A DNA stretch of 64,000 nt from Apium graveolens (GCF_009905375.1 NC_133650.1:289032423-289096422); one strand, 5' to 3'; shown: positions 1 through 12,752, counted from the first letter of the stretch. The notes: generated from the sequence alone by a model not told the origin. Numbers and translations: made by a program.

Positions 1-137
1 AATACTCAAATAATATCACATTTAAACATCCAAAAATATATATCACTTAACAGATAATTCACCAACAATTCATAGAATAATCACAGAATATTTATGTCTT
101 GATAAAAATAATTACACGATATATCTCGGATATTACA
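1..137 (-). repeat. Partial LTR, relative of Gypsy-1 LTR
   Basis: The last part of this stretch (about 100-137) closely matches the plus-strand end of the Gypsy-1 LTRs: both run AATAATTACACGATATATC, then C(T/C)CGGATATTACA. The wording before it (AACAGATAA, CACAGAATA) also parallels the LTR. What follows does not look like the polypurine tract and internal region seen after the Gypsy-1 3' LTR, so this is probably a solo LTR or a truncated copy of a sister family. Its other end lies outside the window. Confidence 0.6.
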
Positions 138-229
138 TATACACCCCTTCACTAAAACAAATATAGCTCTGTGCATAGAATTCTGTTTGGCGAATCATTT
201 TTTTGCTTAAAAAACTAGACTCCGAGATC

Positions 230-234
230 TTTAC
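230..234. repeat. Left target-site duplication of Gypsy-1
   Basis: TTTAC sits immediately left of the LTR start and is repeated exactly at 12748-12752 to the right of the other LTR. Five bases is the usual duplication size for LTR retrotransposons. Confidence 0.9.
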
Positions 235-3200
235 TGTGGCGCCCTCCAAACCCGGGTCAGAAGTTTGGGGTCCACACACACACCTTAATTATAACCTACT
301 TATGACAATAATAAAGATAATAATAATATATGCAGTGACCCTACTTACCAACCACCACGGACCGCAACAGGTTAAAGTATGCACAAAAGCCAAACACACT
401 ATTATATTACAAACCGTTCAAATCCCAACTATTTTAAACTCAAACTGAGTATTAAACATTATTACAAGCTTTTACAAACTTAAATTATCCCAAAAGAAGC
501 CTACTAGCTCAGCTTTCTCAACCTGAACCCCTAGCTCTCGCGCTGGACTGGGGATTCTCGCTACCAACTGGTTCCTTTTTAACTGGAAAGAATATAAACA
601 ACATCGCACAAATGAGCTAACTAGCTCAGCAAGTCATAATGACAAAACTGAGAATAATGATCATCAGGTGAATATGATTATGATATCAAGTGAACAATGG
701 ATTATGATTTAGAATTGGATATTATACTTTTAATTTAAAAACCAAGGTTAGGCTGCTGATCAGTCACGCACTAACCCCGAGCAAGGCACACATCATTGCT
801 CTAACTACTGGATCCAAGGCACACATTGGCCTAACTTGACCATTATATGGTCTGACCACGAATCTGGTCCACAATTTTATAAAAACAATCCAATTCTAAC
901 ATAATAACAGAATATGCATTAATAAACAATAACTGAAATCATTAACAACGATAAATGTTTAACAATGAAAGGGTTTCAATCCTTGTAAGGATTAATAAGG
1001 CAATTTAAAAGCTTGGATGCTGGGTAATGAAAGAATTGGATAACAAAGGAATCAACATTTCAGGGTTTCAAAGATTTGGGCTTTCAATGCATAGGATACA
1101 ATGATTGAATGTACAAGTAATTCAGTTCAGTGTTTGGGATTTTGTTTGCATGTATTTGTGGAGTAGTATCGTATACTTAAGGTTCGTGTTTGGGTATACA
1201 ACAATCAATGATCTAGAAAGAATAAGGTTCATGGCTCAAAACAATAACTGGAATCAGAGTTTAGGTTTCAGTTTTTCAAAGCACTTGCAATATCAACAAA
1301 TACTTCTATCTACCCTTCATTTTACCCAAATCCGATTAACGGATTGAAAGTTATTCAATAATCAAGTAAACACCGAATATATAGACCGATAGTCAATTAA
1401 CAAGTCACATATAGCACATAATACATCACGTAATCAATGATATATTATTTATAAAGAAGTCTCGGGTCATAAATTGGCTTTCTGGTATTTAAAATGATTT
1501 TTAAAATATTTTTCGGAATTAAAACGGGTCGTTGGATCAATTTCAGGTTAATAAACAGGGTTCGGTTGGCCAATTCTGGCTCCGAAATAATTTTAGAATA
1601 ATTATCGAGCCTTGGAAATAATTTAGAATAATATTTTAAAGCTCGAAACTATTTTTCAGAATTTTTAAATCATTTTTAAATAATTAAATCTAATTAAATA
1701 ATTAATTAAAATCAATTAATAATTAATTAAATCAATTAATCAATTAATTTTCGAATTAATTGACCAATTAATCAATTAGAAATTAACTGGAATTAATTAA
1801 CTAATTAATTTCGATTTATTTGTGAATTAAAAATAATTTTCAGAATTAAAATAATAATTTTTAGACTTTTCAGAAATTAAAAATGAATTTTTATAATAAA
1901 AATATATAGGAAATATGATTTTTAAACATTTTTAAAACAGAAATCCAATTTTTGCAAAGTCTGGAAACTACAGGGACCAAACTGCATCGTTTTCAAAACT
2001 GCAGGGACCAAACTGCAATTTTGCAGTCTAGTCGCCGGAAAAAGTCGGGGATGGTCGGAGAACACGTTCCCGACGTCCTCACCCCACCAACACCTCCAGA
2101 TCACATCTACAGGTTACCAGGAACACAACCATGCAATCAATTCATCCTAACAATCCCTGAGTTGGTCGGAATTTGGCCGTGAAATTTTCCAGTTTCCGGC
2201 GAACATCGGAAAACTTCAAAACACAACTCCCTTCTCTACAGACCTCGTTGGTTCATGAAACTTATACGACTAGATTGCAAATTTCACAGAGAACACAACC
2301 CACTATAACACAACATCAATCTATCACAGAATAAGAAACCCCCAAATTTCAATTAAGAACATTCATACGGGTTATAAACCCTAATTTTAGAATTCGAAAA
2401 TCAAACTCAAATTTGAACATGTTATTGAACTCCAAATCAGACGTATGACATATGAAAATCATCAGGAAAACAAGCTCTACAACATGCAATCATCAAATCA
2501 TACAAACAATCATCCGAACAAAAATTCATATTTTTAATAAAATAAATTCGAAAATAAATAAATTTTTAGAAAAATAACCTTGATTTCTGCAGGTGTATGG
2601 ATTACAGAATCTGGTAGAGCTCTTCAAGACCTTCATATTGGTTACTCGAGCTTTCCAAACCGAATTCAATAACACCTCCAAATGCTTGTTTGATTCTTAG
2701 AACAGTTTTAGGAAATTAGGGTTTTTCTCTGAAAATTATATAATTATCTGTCTGCAAATGATTTTTGATACGAAATAAATTACGGTAAAAGGCTATTTAT
2801 AATTACGGAAAATTAGTATCCCGTTGGATCATTCCGGATATAAAACGGTACGTTTATTTGTAAAAACTGATCCAAACGGTATCGGTTTTCGGGATGATTA
2901 TCCAAATCAGTACAATTTGTACTGCAGTCTTGGTCTCAGCGCCTGGTTACACGTATTGTGAAGTGATAATTGTGATAGTTTAATAAAAAGCTCTCGTTTA
3001 TCGAAATTACGGGTTTTATTGATTTACCGAAACGAATATTGTATCGAAAATGTTACGCCGGGACCCGCGCAGGACAAACCGTACGCCGGATCGAAAAAGT
3101 CGAAACATGGAATATGCTCGGAATATTACAATTAGGTTAGGAAGGAGTTCTCGGAAGAGTTTCGCGTTCCAAAAATGTAACAACGGTTGACGTCGGTTGG

Positions 3201-3482
3201 TTCCCGTTTTTATAAAATAGATTTTAATTACCCGGAAAAAGATTTTAGAAATTTCAGATGATTCTTATAAATCCATAAACCAACATAAAAATAATTAGGA
3301 AGATATGACAATTATCTATATTTTATTTTGGACATATAAAAATTAAAATACTAAATTAATATTATTTTTGAATAACCAAGTACAGATAACACTTTAACAA
3401 TTAACTCACAGAATAGATACTGAACACACATAATAATTATATATTAGCAAAAATAATTACACGATATATCCCGGATATTACA
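235..3482 (-). repeat. Gypsy-1 3' LTR (left copy, 3248 bp)
   Basis: The plus-strand sequence starts TGTGGCGCCCTCC and ends CCCGGATATTACA, matching 9308-12747 almost throughout. Because the element is read on the minus strand this is the 3' LTR. It lacks 192 bases present in the partner LTR (10373-10564), lost around 1297. Short ORFs inside are chance. It includes an AATTAATT-rich low-complexity stretch around 1675-1825. Confidence 0.92.
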
Positions 3483-3500
3483 TCATTCCCTCCTTAAAAG
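3483..3500 (-). promoter_or_regulatory. Polypurine tract of Gypsy-1
   Basis: On the minus strand this reads CTTTTAAGGAGGGAATGA directly against the 3' LTR, the position of the plus-strand primer used in reverse transcription. The equivalent stretch of Gypsy-2 (21255-21273) is similar, as is the AGATTCTG(A/G)GGACA wording next to it, which supports relatedness of the two elements. Confidence 0.8.
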
Positions 3501-3520
3501 GATTCTGTCCTCAGAATCTC

Positions 3521-6500
3521 CTAAGAAAACAAATTAGGGTACTTTTCTCTCATATCACTTTCTAACTCCGAGGTTGACTCTTCAACCTTTGGGTTTCTCC
3601 ATAATACTCTTACTAACTTTACCACTTTATTTCTCAATACTTTTTCTCTCTCTTCTAGAACTTCTACCGGGCTCTCTATATATGACAAATCTGCTTGAAG
3701 TTCTATTGGCTCATATTCTATTACATGCCTGGAGTCTGGATTATATTTCTTAAGCATTGATATGTGAAAAACATTGTGAATGTGCTCCATGTGCGGAGGT
3801 AACGCCAACTCGTAAGCTACTTTGCCAATACGCTTTAGGATTTCAAAAGGTCCGACATATCTTGGGTTTAGCTTCCCTTTCTTCCCAAACCTCGTTAGTC
3901 CTTTGCACGGTGATACTTTCAATAATACCAAGCTTCCTTCTTCAAATTCTATGTCTTTTCTTGACTGGTCTGCATATTTTCTTTGACGATCTTGTGCGGC
4001 TATTAATCTTTTCTGGATAATTTCAATAACTTCCTTTGTCTGCTGCACCAATTCGGGTCCGAGTATTTTGCGTTCTCCTACTTCGTCCCAATATACTGGA
4101 GATCTACATTTGCGTCCATAAAGGGATGCATAAGGTGGCATCCTAATGCTGGCGTGATAACTGTTATTATAAGCAAACTCTACCAGGGGTAAATGCTCGT
4201 CCCAACTTCCTTTGAAATCAATAGCACAAACACGTAGCATGTCCTCGATTGTCTGGATCGTTCTTTCACTTTGACCATTCGTTTGGGGGTGATAGGCCGT
4301 ACTCATATTCAATCTTATTCCCAAACATTCTTGAAAACTCTTCCAGAATCTTGAATTAAACCTTGGATCTCTATCAGATACGATAGACACTGGAACTCCA
4401 TGACGAACTACGATCTCTTTCAAGTACATATGAACTAACTTGTCGAGCGAAAATCTTTCATTTATAGGCAGAAAATGAGCAGACTTGGTAAGTCTATCTA
4501 CTATAACCCAAATGGCATCATGATTAGCCCTTGTCCTTGGTAATCCAACTATGAAATCCATGGTAATATGTTCCCACTTCCACTCTGGAATCTCCAATGG
4601 CTGTAGCAATCCGATTGGTCTCTGATGCTCTGCTTTAACTCTCTGACATGTATAGCATTTACTAACCCATTCCGTAATTTCCCTCTTCATATCTGGCCAC
4701 CAATAATTCTTTTTTAAATCTCTGTACATTTTGGTACTTCCTGGATGGATGGAATATCTTGAACTATGTGCCTCTTGTAAAATTTCATTTTTCAGCTCCG
4801 TTACTGGTGGAATCCAAATTCTTGAAGAAAACCTAAGAATACCTTGATCATCTTGTTGCGTGCATAATTCTTCACCTACCAAACTATTTATATCTTGATC
4901 CATTACCTCTTTCTGGCATTTCTTTATTTTCTCCAATAACTCCGGTTGGAAAATCATACTGTACACTTTTGCTTCCTCAGGCTTGTAAATTCTAATCTCC
5001 AATTCCAATTTTTGAAATTCTTTATATATCTCTTCAGGTACGGATAACACATTTAACCTTTCCTTCCGACTTAACACATCTGCTACAACGTTCGCCTTAC
5101 CGGGATGATAATTAATCGAGCAATCATAATCCTTGATCAATTCTAACCATCTCCTTTGTCTCATATTAAGTTCCTTCTGGGTAAATATATATTTCAAACT
5201 TTTGTGATCCGTGAAAATCTCACACTTTTCTCCATACAAATAATGTCTCCAAATCTTCAAAGCGAAAACTATAGCTGCTAACTCCAAATCATGAGTAGGG
5301 TACTTCTGTTCGTGTGGTTTCAATTGCCTTGACGCATACGCAATCATCTTGTCGTGCTGCATAAGAATACATCCTAATCCTTTGTAAGAAGCATCGCTAT
5401 AAATTACGAAATTCCCTTGATTGTCTGGAAGTGACAAAACAGGTGCTGTGATTAATCTCCGCTTCAACTCCTGAAAACTTTCTTCGCACTTGTCATTCCA
5501 TATAAACTTTTCATTCTTTCGTGTAAGCTTTGCCAATGGTGTTGCAATTCTTGAGAAATTCTGAATGAATCGTCGATAACATCCTGCTAATCCCAAGAAA
5601 CTTCTTACCTCAGTGGGTGTTCTCGGTCTTTCCCAATTCGTAATTGCCTCGATCTTTGCCGGGTCCACTTTGATCCCTTCATTACTGACTATGTGTCCTA
5701 AGAACTGAACTTCATGTAGCCAAAACTCACACTTCGACAATTTAGCATATAACTTCTTTTTCCTTAAAATCTCCAAAGCTGTCCTTAAATGTTCCGCATG
5801 ATCCTCCTCCGTCTTTGAATAGATCAAAATATCGTCTATAAATACTATAACGAACTTGTCCAAATATTCCTTGAAAATTCTGTTCATCAGGTCCATAAAC
5901 GCTGCTGGGGCGTTGATCAATCCAAAAGACATTACTAGAAATTCATAATGTCCATACCTTGTTCTAAAAGTTGTCTTTGGTATATCTTCTGGTTTGATTT
6001 TCAGTTGATGATATCCCGATCTTAAATCGATTTTGGAGAAATACTTGGCTCCCTTCAATTGGTCAAACAAATCATCAATTCTGGGTAACGGATACTTATT
6101 CTTGATTGTCAACTTGTTGAGCTCCCTATAGTCGATGCACAGTCTCATGCTTCCATCTTTCTTCTTGACAAATAATATCGGGGCTCCCCACGGGGATACG
6201 CTGGGTCTGATTACTCCTTTCTCTAACAGCTCTTGTAATTGCTTTGCTAACTCTTTCATCTCAACGGGCGCCATTCTATACGGGGCCTTGGATACTGGTT
6301 CGGTTCCAGGTGCTAAGTCGATTGCAAATTCAATTTCTCTATCTGGAGGAAGTCCTAGTAATTCGTCGGGAAACACGTCTGGAAATTCCTTCACAACTTG
6401 AATATCTTCATGTTTTGCTGGCTCCTGACTTCTGTCGATCACATATGCTACGAAATGCTCACATCCTTGTCGTAGTAACTTCTTGGCTTGAATCATTGTT

Positions 6501-7432
6501 AAGAACTTCTTTACCTGCTTCTGTCCCTTGAACGTTACTATTCTTTCGTCTGGCGTTTTCACCATTACTTTCTTATTTCGACAATCTATCTGAGCATCAT
6601 GCTTAGATAACCAATCCATCCCTAATATAACGTCAAATTCTCCTAACTTAAACGGTATCAAATCTACACAAAACTTACTACCAGAAATCTTAATCTCACA
6701 ATTCCCACAAACTTGGTTAACAGTTACACATTCTTGATTTGCTAATTCCACAGTCATTATTTCATTTAAATAGCCAACTGGAAAATTTAACTTACTAACA
6801 AAATCTTGTGAAACAAACGATCGAGTTGCTCCCGAATCTATTAACACTTTGGCATATAAAGAATTCACATTAAGCGTACCTGCCATGACATCCGTATCCT
6901 GGATCGCATCCTTTACCGACATGTCAAAAACTCTAGCCCTCGGAGTCTCATTCACTGTTGGGGTAGATCCCATAATCCTTAATGCATTACTGACTGGGGT
7001 TGGTGTCTTGCAATCCCTGGCCATATGTCCTGGCTTCCCACATTTAAAGCATGTAAATCCAATGACTAGAACTTTCACTGCTGGATTCCGGATAAGTTGA
7101 TCCTTATTTGTTGGCTCTCTTGCTGGCTGATTTCGGCACTCCCTCGAGTAGTGCCCTTTCTGGTTGCATTTAAAACATACCACATTCAACTTGTTACAAA
7201 TTCCTCCATGCTTCTTTCCACATACTTGACAATCTGGAAAAGTTAATCTCAACTGATTCGGCTGATTCACATTAGCTGGACGATTGCCCTGGCCTCCGTC
7301 TCCTGTATTTTGTCTCCTGAAATTAAAATTTCTCCCTGGCTGAAACTTGCCCTTCTTAAAATTTGGAAACTTCCCTGTTTGTGACTGACCCTCACTTCCC
7401 TCAACTTTCCTTATCTTTCTGGAACATCTCAC
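3521..7432 (-). CDS. Gypsy-1 pol polyprotein (PR-RT-RH-IN-chromodomain)
   Basis: An uninterrupted 1303-codon frame encodes the enzymes that copy and insert the element. Visible in order: two CCHC zinc knuckles (about residues 86-99 and 128-141, the C-terminal end of Gag); aspartic protease with the DSG triad at 199-201; reverse transcriptase with the FIDD catalytic box at about 531-534; RNase H starting near 677; integrase with the HHCC zinc region (about 889-929), catalytic residues Asp959, Asp1020 and Glu1056, and a GPF motif near 1194; then a chromodomain-like tail, about 1250-1300. All expected catalytic residues seem present. The frame begins inside the gag coding region and is offset from gag by one base, so the listed start is only the first ATG in this frame, not a known initiation site. 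In the related Gypsy-2 copy gag and pol share one frame. Confidence 0.92.
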   Translation of the reverse strand: MRCSRKIRKVEGSEGQSQTGKFPNFKKGKFQPGRNFNFRRQNTGDGGQGNRPANVNQPNQLRLTFPDCQVCGKKHGGICNKLNVVCFKCNQKGHYSRECRNQPAREPTNKDQLIRNPAVKVLVIGFTCFKCGKPGHMARDCKTPTPVSNALRIMGSTPTVNETPRARVFDMSVKDAIQDTDVMAGTLNVNSLYAKVLIDSGATRSFVSQDFVSKLNFPVGYLNEIMTVELANQECVTVNQVCGNCEIKISGSKFCVDLIPFKLGEFDVILGMDWLSKHDAQIDCRNKKVMVKTPDERIVTFKGQKQVKKFLTMIQAKKLLRQGCEHFVAYVIDRSQEPAKHEDIQVVKEFPDVFPDELLGLPPDREIEFAIDLAPGTEPVSKAPYRMAPVEMKELAKQLQELLEKGVIRPSVSPWGAPILFVKKKDGSMRLCIDYRELNKLTIKNKYPLPRIDDLFDQLKGAKYFSKIDLRSGYHQLKIKPEDIPKTTFRTRYGHYEFLVMSFGLINAPAAFMDLMNRIFKEYLDKFVIVFIDDILIYSKTEEDHAEHLRTALEILRKKKLYAKLSKCEFWLHEVQFLGHIVSNEGIKVDPAKIEAITNWERPRTPTEVRSFLGLAGCYRRFIQNFSRIATPLAKLTRKNEKFIWNDKCEESFQELKRRLITAPVLSLPDNQGNFVIYSDASYKGLGCILMQHDKMIAYASRQLKPHEQKYPTHDLELAAIVFALKIWRHYLYGEKCEIFTDHKSLKYIFTQKELNMRQRRWLELIKDYDCSINYHPGKANVVADVLSRKERLNVLSVPEEIYKEFQKLELEIRIYKPEEAKVYSMIFQPELLEKIKKCQKEVMDQDINSLVGEELCTQQDDQGILRFSSRIWIPPVTELKNEILQEAHSSRYSIHPGSTKMYRDLKKNYWWPDMKREITEWVSKCYTCQRVKAEHQRPIGLLQPLEIPEWKWEHITMDFIVGLPRTRANHDAIWVIVDRLTKSAHFLPINERFSLDKLVHMYLKEIVVRHGVPVSIVSDRDPRFNSRFWKSFQECLGIRLNMSTAYHPQTNGQSERTIQTIEDMLRVCAIDFKGSWDEHLPLVEFAYNNSYHASIRMPPYASLYGRKCRSPVYWDEVGERKILGPELVQQTKEVIEIIQKRLIAAQDRQRKYADQSRKDIEFEEGSLVLLKVSPCKGLTRFGKKGKLNPRYVGPFEILKRIGKVAYELALPPHMEHIHNVFHISMLKKYNPDSRHVIEYEPIELQADLSYIESPVEVLEEREKVLRNKVVKLVRVLWRNPKVEESTSELESDMREKYPNLFS

Positions 7433-8135
7433 TCAATGTCTCTGCGATCATAGCCTTCTGTACAACCCCGGCATAGGTATCTAATTCAAAAATAGCTACC
7501 TTCCCTCTGATCCATGGCTTCAAGCCTTGCTGGAATCTCCTAGCTTTCTTTCTATCAGTATCAACATACGACGGCATATACCTTGACAATTCCTCAAACT
7601 TCCCCTCATAATCTGTTACCGACATGTTCCCTTGCTTTAATTCTAAAAACTTCAGCTCCATTTGATCCTGTACAAACTGAGGAAAATACTTTTCTAAAAA
7701 CAATTCCTTAAACATTTCCCAAGTAATAACATCTGTGCTTTCCAATGTCTTCACCATCTCCCACCAATAGGTGGCCTCATTCTTCAGATAGTAACTTGCA
7801 AATTCAACCTTCTGCTCCTCTTTCACTTTTACCAAGGCAAATGCCTTCTCTATTTCCTTTAACCACACATTTGCTTCAATTGGCTCTAAGGAACCCTTGA
7901 ATTCTGGTGGGTTTACTGCCTGAAAAGTTTTGAAAGTTACCTGGGGATGGGTCCGTCTCTGCTGTTGTTGTGCCAGGTGAACTGTTTGTTGGGCCAAGAT
8001 TTGAAGAATCTGGGCTATTGCTGGGTCCATGGGTCCTGGGTTCACATTCTGGTTTGTATCATCTTGGTTGTTATTGTTGTTATTATTGGTTTCTTCATTC
8101 TGGGTGTTGGTGCGGGTATTTCTTCTGGGAGGCAT
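7401..8135 (-). CDS. Gypsy-1 gag (N-terminal capsid part)
   Basis: This is the retrotransposon Gag core that packages the RNA. I place the start at 8135 because the protein then begins MPPRRN, matching MPPKRN at the start of Gypsy-2 gag; an upstream in-frame ATG at 8177 adds 14 residues. After a low-complexity Asn/Gln-rich start comes a retrotransposon gag domain with [30 protein letters not shown] and [15 protein letters not shown]. The frame stops at 7401 within a region overlapping the first codons of pol. Since Gypsy-2 continues straight into its zinc knuckles, the stop most likely reflects a one-base indel in this copy; programmed frameshifting is possible but less likely. Confidence 0.85.
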   Translation of the reverse strand: MPPRRNTRTNTQNEETNNNNNNNQDDTNQNVNPGPMDPAIAQILQILAQQTVHLAQQQQRRTHPQVTFKTFQAVNPPEFKGSLEPIEANVWLKEIEKAFALVKVKEEQKVEFASYYLKNEATYWWEMVKTLESTDVITWEMFKELFLEKYFPQFVQDQMELKFLELKQGNMSVTDYEGKFEELSRYMPSYVDTDRKKARRFQQGLKPWIRGKVAIFELDTYAGVVQKAMIAETLSEMFQKDKES

Positions 8136-8590
8136 TTTCTGTAAAGAATCAATCAATTTATTTAGCTTTTGAATCAAATCTTTGTATAAAAGAAAAGTTT
8201 TGTAAAATAGGAATATCTCTTTTTGAAAACAGTTGTAACCAAGTAAATTGCATGCTTCTTTACAGAATATAAACAGTTATGGAAAACAGGGTACATGGTA
8301 TCACAGGGTATACTGGTGCAATAAATAAGGTAAAGTAAAACAGGTGCAATAAAGTAAATGACAGTGTTGGAAAAGAAAAGGTACTGATATATAGATCAAA
8401 AGTTTTAGGTAGTACAAGCGTAAAGACGCTTCGAAAGTAAAAGTAAAAAGGGTACAATAACCTACTCACTAGTCAACATCGCTAGTCTATAAATACAACT
8501 CAAAAGTCTACTGATACACACTACACACTACTGTCCATACTACATAATCATAACAACACTGCTCAGCATCTCCATCTCAGAATCTCTAAC
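8136..8590. other. Gypsy-1 untranslated segment between upstream ORF and gag
   Basis: About 450 bases separate the gag start from the end of the upstream ORF. I see no conserved motif apart from AT-rich leader-like sequence; the small ORFs here have no recognisable content. Confidence 0.6.
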
Positions 8591-9109
8591 TCAGCTCCAA
8601 GGAAACTCTGGTCCTGCCAGCCTCTCAAAGTCCTCCATCACCTCAGTAGCCCAGCCCAGCAGTGCATCAGGGCCTCTTCCAGGTAGTGTAGCTCCATGTA
8701 ACCTAGCCTCAAGAACCCTCCGTGTCACATGAATCTCCTCTCGAAGCTCCCTCATACCACGATCAACATCTGTAGTCCTGATGATATGCTGTAACTCTCT
8801 AATCTGAGCCAACAAGGAATCACGCTCCAATAGAAGAGCCTCATACCGGTAATAAGGAACTGGAGGCAATGTAGACTGGAATGGGGCACTCGCTACTGAA
8901 TGCCCAGTGGAATCTGAATCAGCTGGTGGGGGTCCTCTGACAAGTGGCCTCATGCCTGGAGGTGGAATGGCCTGCAATGGTACGGGCTGCAACACCGGTG
9001 GAGGTAGAATAGCTAATGCTGGTGGAATAACAGGACGTGGATCCGATATTGGTGCTCCAACTGGAGGCTCTGAGTGATCAGCTGATACGGGAATAAAAGA
9101 GTCGGCCAT
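8591..9109 (-). CDS. Proline-rich ORF upstream of gag in Gypsy-1
   Basis: A 172-codon frame lies between the primer-binding site and gag, in the same direction. The first 70 or so residues are rich in proline (IPPALAILPPPVLQPVPLQ). A helical, charged half follows (YEALLLERDSLLAQIRELQ, then RGMRELREEIHVTRRVLEA), which could form a coiled coil, and the end is FERLAGPEFPWS. I do not recognise the family. Gypsy-2 has a frame of similar size and composition in the same place (26314-26901), which argues that this is a real coding region of these elements and not chance. Function is unknown; no transmembrane segment or catalytic motif is seen. Confidence 0.55.
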   Translation of the reverse strand: MADSFIPVSADHSEPPVGAPISDPRPVIPPALAILPPPVLQPVPLQAIPPPGMRPLVRGPPPADSDSTGHSVASAPFQSTLPPVPYYRYEALLLERDSLLAQIRELQHIIRTTDVDRGMRELREEIHVTRRVLEARLHGATLPGRGPDALLGWATEVMEDFERLAGPEFPWS

Positions 9110-9291
9110 CTCTGCTATCTGAAATCATATCGTAATATAAGAATCTCGTACCACGACGCAAACTATACTAATACCGGTTATACCATAACACTCAACCTCT
9201 CGACGTTCTATCATCCTATACCTTACTTCTAATCCTATTCCTCTACCCATTCCCGTCAACCTAGGCTGGTGTCAGTGACTTATAACCTGTA

Positions 9292-9303
9292 GCTCTGATA
9301 CCA
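9292..9303 (-). promoter_or_regulatory. Gypsy-1 primer-binding site (initiator tRNA-Met type)
   Basis: On the minus strand the sequence is TGGTATCAGAGC, the complement of the 3' end of plant initiator tRNA-Met, separated from the 5' LTR by four bases (GGTT). This position primes minus-strand DNA synthesis and fixes the direction of the element. Confidence 0.88.
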
Positions 9304-9307
9304 AACC

Positions 9308-12300
9308 TGTGGCGCCCTCCAAACCCGGGTCAGAAGTTTGGGGTCCACACACACACCTTAATTATAACCTGCTTATGACAATAATAAAGATAATAATAAT
9401 ATATGCAGTGACCCTACTTACCAACCACCACGGACCGCAACAGGTTAAAGTATGCACACAAGCCAAACACACTAATATATTACAAACCGTTCAAATCCCA
9501 ACTATTTCAAACTCAAACTGAGTATTAAACATTATTACAAGCTTTTACAAACTTAAATTATCCCAAAAGAAGCCTACTAGCTCAGCTTTCTCAACCTGAA
9601 CCCCTAGCTCTCGCGCTGGACTGGGGATTCTCGCTACCAACTGGTTCCTTTTTAACTGGAAAGAATATAAACAACATCGCACAAATGAGCTAACTAGCTC
9701 AGCAAGTCATAATGACAAAACTGAGAATAATGATCATCAGGTGAATATGATTATGATATCAAGTGAACAATGGATTATGATTTAGAATTGGATATTATAC
9801 TTTTAATTTAAAAACCAAGGTTAGGCTGCTGATCAGTCACGCACTAACCCCGAGCAAGGCACACAGCATTGCTCTAACTACTGGATCCAAGGCACACATT
9901 GGCCTAACTTGACCATTATATGGTCTGACCACGAATCTGGTTCACAATTTTATAAAAACAATCCAATTCTAACATAATAACAGAATATGCAATAATAAAC
10001 AATAACTGAAATCATTAACAACAATAAATGTTTAACAATGAAAGGGTTTCAATCCTTGTAAGGATTAATAAGGCAATTTAAAAGCTTGGATGCTGGGTAA
10101 TGAAAGAATTGGATAACAAAGGAATCAACATTTCAGGGTTTCAAAGATTTGGGCTTTCAATGCATAGGATACAATGATTGAATGTACAAGTAATTCAGTT
10201 CAGTGTTTGGGATTTTGTTTGCATGTATTTGTGGAGTAGTATCGTATACTTAAGGTTCGTGTTTGGGTATACAACAATCAATGATCTAGAAAGAATAAGG
10301 TTCATGGCTCAAAACAATAACTGGAATCAGAGTTTAGGTTTCAGTTTTTCAAAGCACTTGCAATATCAACAAGACTATCACGTATTACAATATTTCGAGA
10401 AAGTTTGGAATACTTGCCTGATATTAGCTTACTACACTGCACTCGCTTCCAATCACAAGCGTCTTACTCCTCAACTATCTGTTTCCCTTTCCTACGTCTT
10501 GCCTCTTCTGCTCACATATCATAAGCATCTATCAATAATTTACTCATGGAATTCTATTCAACACATACTTCTATCTACCCTTCGTTTTACCCAAATCCGA
10601 TTAACGGATTGAAAGTTATGCAATAATCAAGTAAACACCGAATATATAGACCGATAGTCAATTAACAAGTCACATATTGCATATAATACATCACATAATC
10701 AATGATATATTATTTATAAAGAAGTCTCGGGTCATTAATAGGCTTTCTGGTATTTAAAATGATTTTTAAAACATTTTTCGGAATTAAAACGGGTCGTTAG
10801 ATCAATTTCGGGTTAATAAACAGGGTTCGGTTGGCCAATTTTGGCTCCGAAATAATTTTAGAATAATTATCGAGCCTTGAAAATAATTTAGAATAATATT
10901 TTAAAGCTCGAAACTATTTTTCAGAATTTTTAAATCATTTTTAAATAATTAAATCTAATTAAATAATTAATTAAAATCAATTAATAATTAATTAAATTAA
11001 TTAACCAATTAATTTTCGAATTAATTGACCAATTAATCAATTAGAAATTAACTGGAATTAATTAACTAATTAATTTAGATTTATTTGTGAATTAAAAATA
11101 ATTTTCAGAATTAAAATAATAATTTTTAGAATTTTCAGAAATTAAAAACGAATTTTTATAATAAAAATAAATAGGAAATATGATTTTTAAACATTTTTAA
11201 AACAGAAATCCAATTTTTGCAAAGTCTGGAAACTACAGGGACCAAACTGCATCGCTTTCAAAACTGCAGAGACCAAACTGCAATTTTGCAGTCCAGTCGC
11301 CGGAAAAAGTCGGGGATGGCCGGAGAACACGTTCCCGGCGTTCTCACCCCACCAACACCTCCAGATCACATCTACAGGTTATCAGGAACACAACCATGCA
11401 ATCAATTCATCCTAACAATCCCTGAGTTGGCCGGAATTTGGCCGTGAAATTTTCCAGTTTCCGGCGAACATCGGAAAACTTTAAAAGACAACTCCCTTCT
11501 CTACAGACCTCGTTGGTTCATGAAACTTATACGACTAGATTGCAAATTTCACAGAGAACACAACCCACTATAACACAACATCAATCTATCACTGAATAAG
11601 AAACCCCCAAATTTCAATTAAGAACATTCATACGGGTTATAAACCCTAATTTTAGAATTCAAAAATCAAACTTAAATTTGAACATGTTATTGAACTCCAA
11701 ATCAGACGTATGACATATGAAAATCATCAGGAAAACAAGCTCTACAACATGCAATCATCAAATCATACAAACAATCATCCGAACAAAAATTCATATTTTT
11801 AATAAAATAAATTCGAAAATAAATAAATTTTTAGAAAAATAACCTTGATTTCTGCAGGTGTATGGATTACAGAATCTGGTAGAGCTCTTCAAGACCTTCA
11901 GATTGGTTACTCGAGCTTTCCAAACCGAATTCAATAACACCTCCAAATGCTTGTGTGATTCTTAGAACAGTTTTAGGAAATTAGGGTTTTTCTCTGAAAA
12001 TTATATAATTATCTGTCTGCAAATGATTTTTGATACGAAATAAATTACGGTAAAAGGCTATTTATAATTACGGAAAATTAGTATCCCGTTGGATCATTCC
12101 GGATATAAAACGGTACGTTTATTTGTAAAAACTGATCCAAACGGTATCGGTTTTCGGGATGATTATCCAAATCAGTACAATTTGTACTGCGGTCTTGGTC
12201 TCAGCGCCTGGTTACACGTATTACGAAGTGATAATTGTGATAGTTTAATAAAAAGCTCCCATTTATCGAAAATACGGGTTTTATTGATTTACCGAAACGA

Positions 12301-12747
12301 ATATTGTATCGAAAATGTTGCGCCGGGACCCGCGCAGGACAAACCGTACGCCGGATCGAAAAAGTCGAAACATGGAATATGCTCGGAATATTAAAATTGG
12401 GTTAGGAAGGAGTTCTCGAAAGAGTTTCGGGTTCCAAAAATGTTACAACGGTTGACGTCGGTTGGTTCCCGTTTTTATAAAATAGATTTTAATTACCCGG
12501 AAAAAGATTTTAGAAATTTCAGATGATTCTTATAAATCCATAAACCAACATAAAAATAATTAGGAAGATATGACAATTATCTATATTTTATTTTGGACAT
12601 ATAAAAATTAAAATACTCAATTAATATTATTTTTGAATAACCAAGTACAGATAACACTTTAACAATTAATTCACAGAATAGATACTGAACACACATAATA
12701 ATTATATATTAGCAAAAATAATTACACGATATATCCCAGATATTACA
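9308..12747 (-). repeat. Gypsy-1 5' LTR (right copy, 3440 bp)
   Basis: This copy begins TGTGGCGCCCTCC and ends CCCAGATATTACA on the plus strand. It carries the 192 bases (about 10373-10564) absent from the left LTR. As the 5' LTR of a minus-strand element it should hold the promoter for gag-pol, but I could not pick out a convincing TATA box by eye. It is followed at once by TTTAC (12748-12752), the second copy of the target-site duplication. Confidence 0.92.
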
Positions 12748-12752
12748 TTTAC
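12748..12752. repeat. Right target-site duplication of Gypsy-1
   Basis: TTTAC, identical to 230-234. Confidence 0.9.

Larger units (their letters stand above)
235..12747 (-). mobile_element. Gypsy-1: near-complete Ty3/gypsy chromovirus (Tekay/Del-like)
   Basis: This is a 12.5 kb LTR retrotransposon read on the minus strand. It has long direct LTRs, a 5-bp duplication (TTTAC), a primer-binding site, a polypurine tract, gag, and a pol with protease, reverse transcriptase, RNase H, integrase and a C-terminal chromodomain-like segment. Domain order (integrase after RT/RNase H) defines Ty3/gypsy. The C-terminal tail after integrase and the 3 kb LTRs suggest the Tekay/Del chromovirus branch; that lineage call is inferred by eye. 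The main visible lesion is one change of reading frame between gag and pol. LTRs differ by few substitutions plus one 192-bp length difference, so insertion looks recent. Confidence 0.93.

Noticed and set aside
203..448. 81-codon ORF, repeated at 9309-9521
   Set aside because: It lies in both Gypsy-1 LTR copies and translates LTR noncoding sequence; no domain.
1105..2182. ORFs in the left LTR, with copies at 10178-11447
   Set aside because: Chance frames in duplicated LTRs; they differ between copies by the 192-bp indel and have no coding signature.
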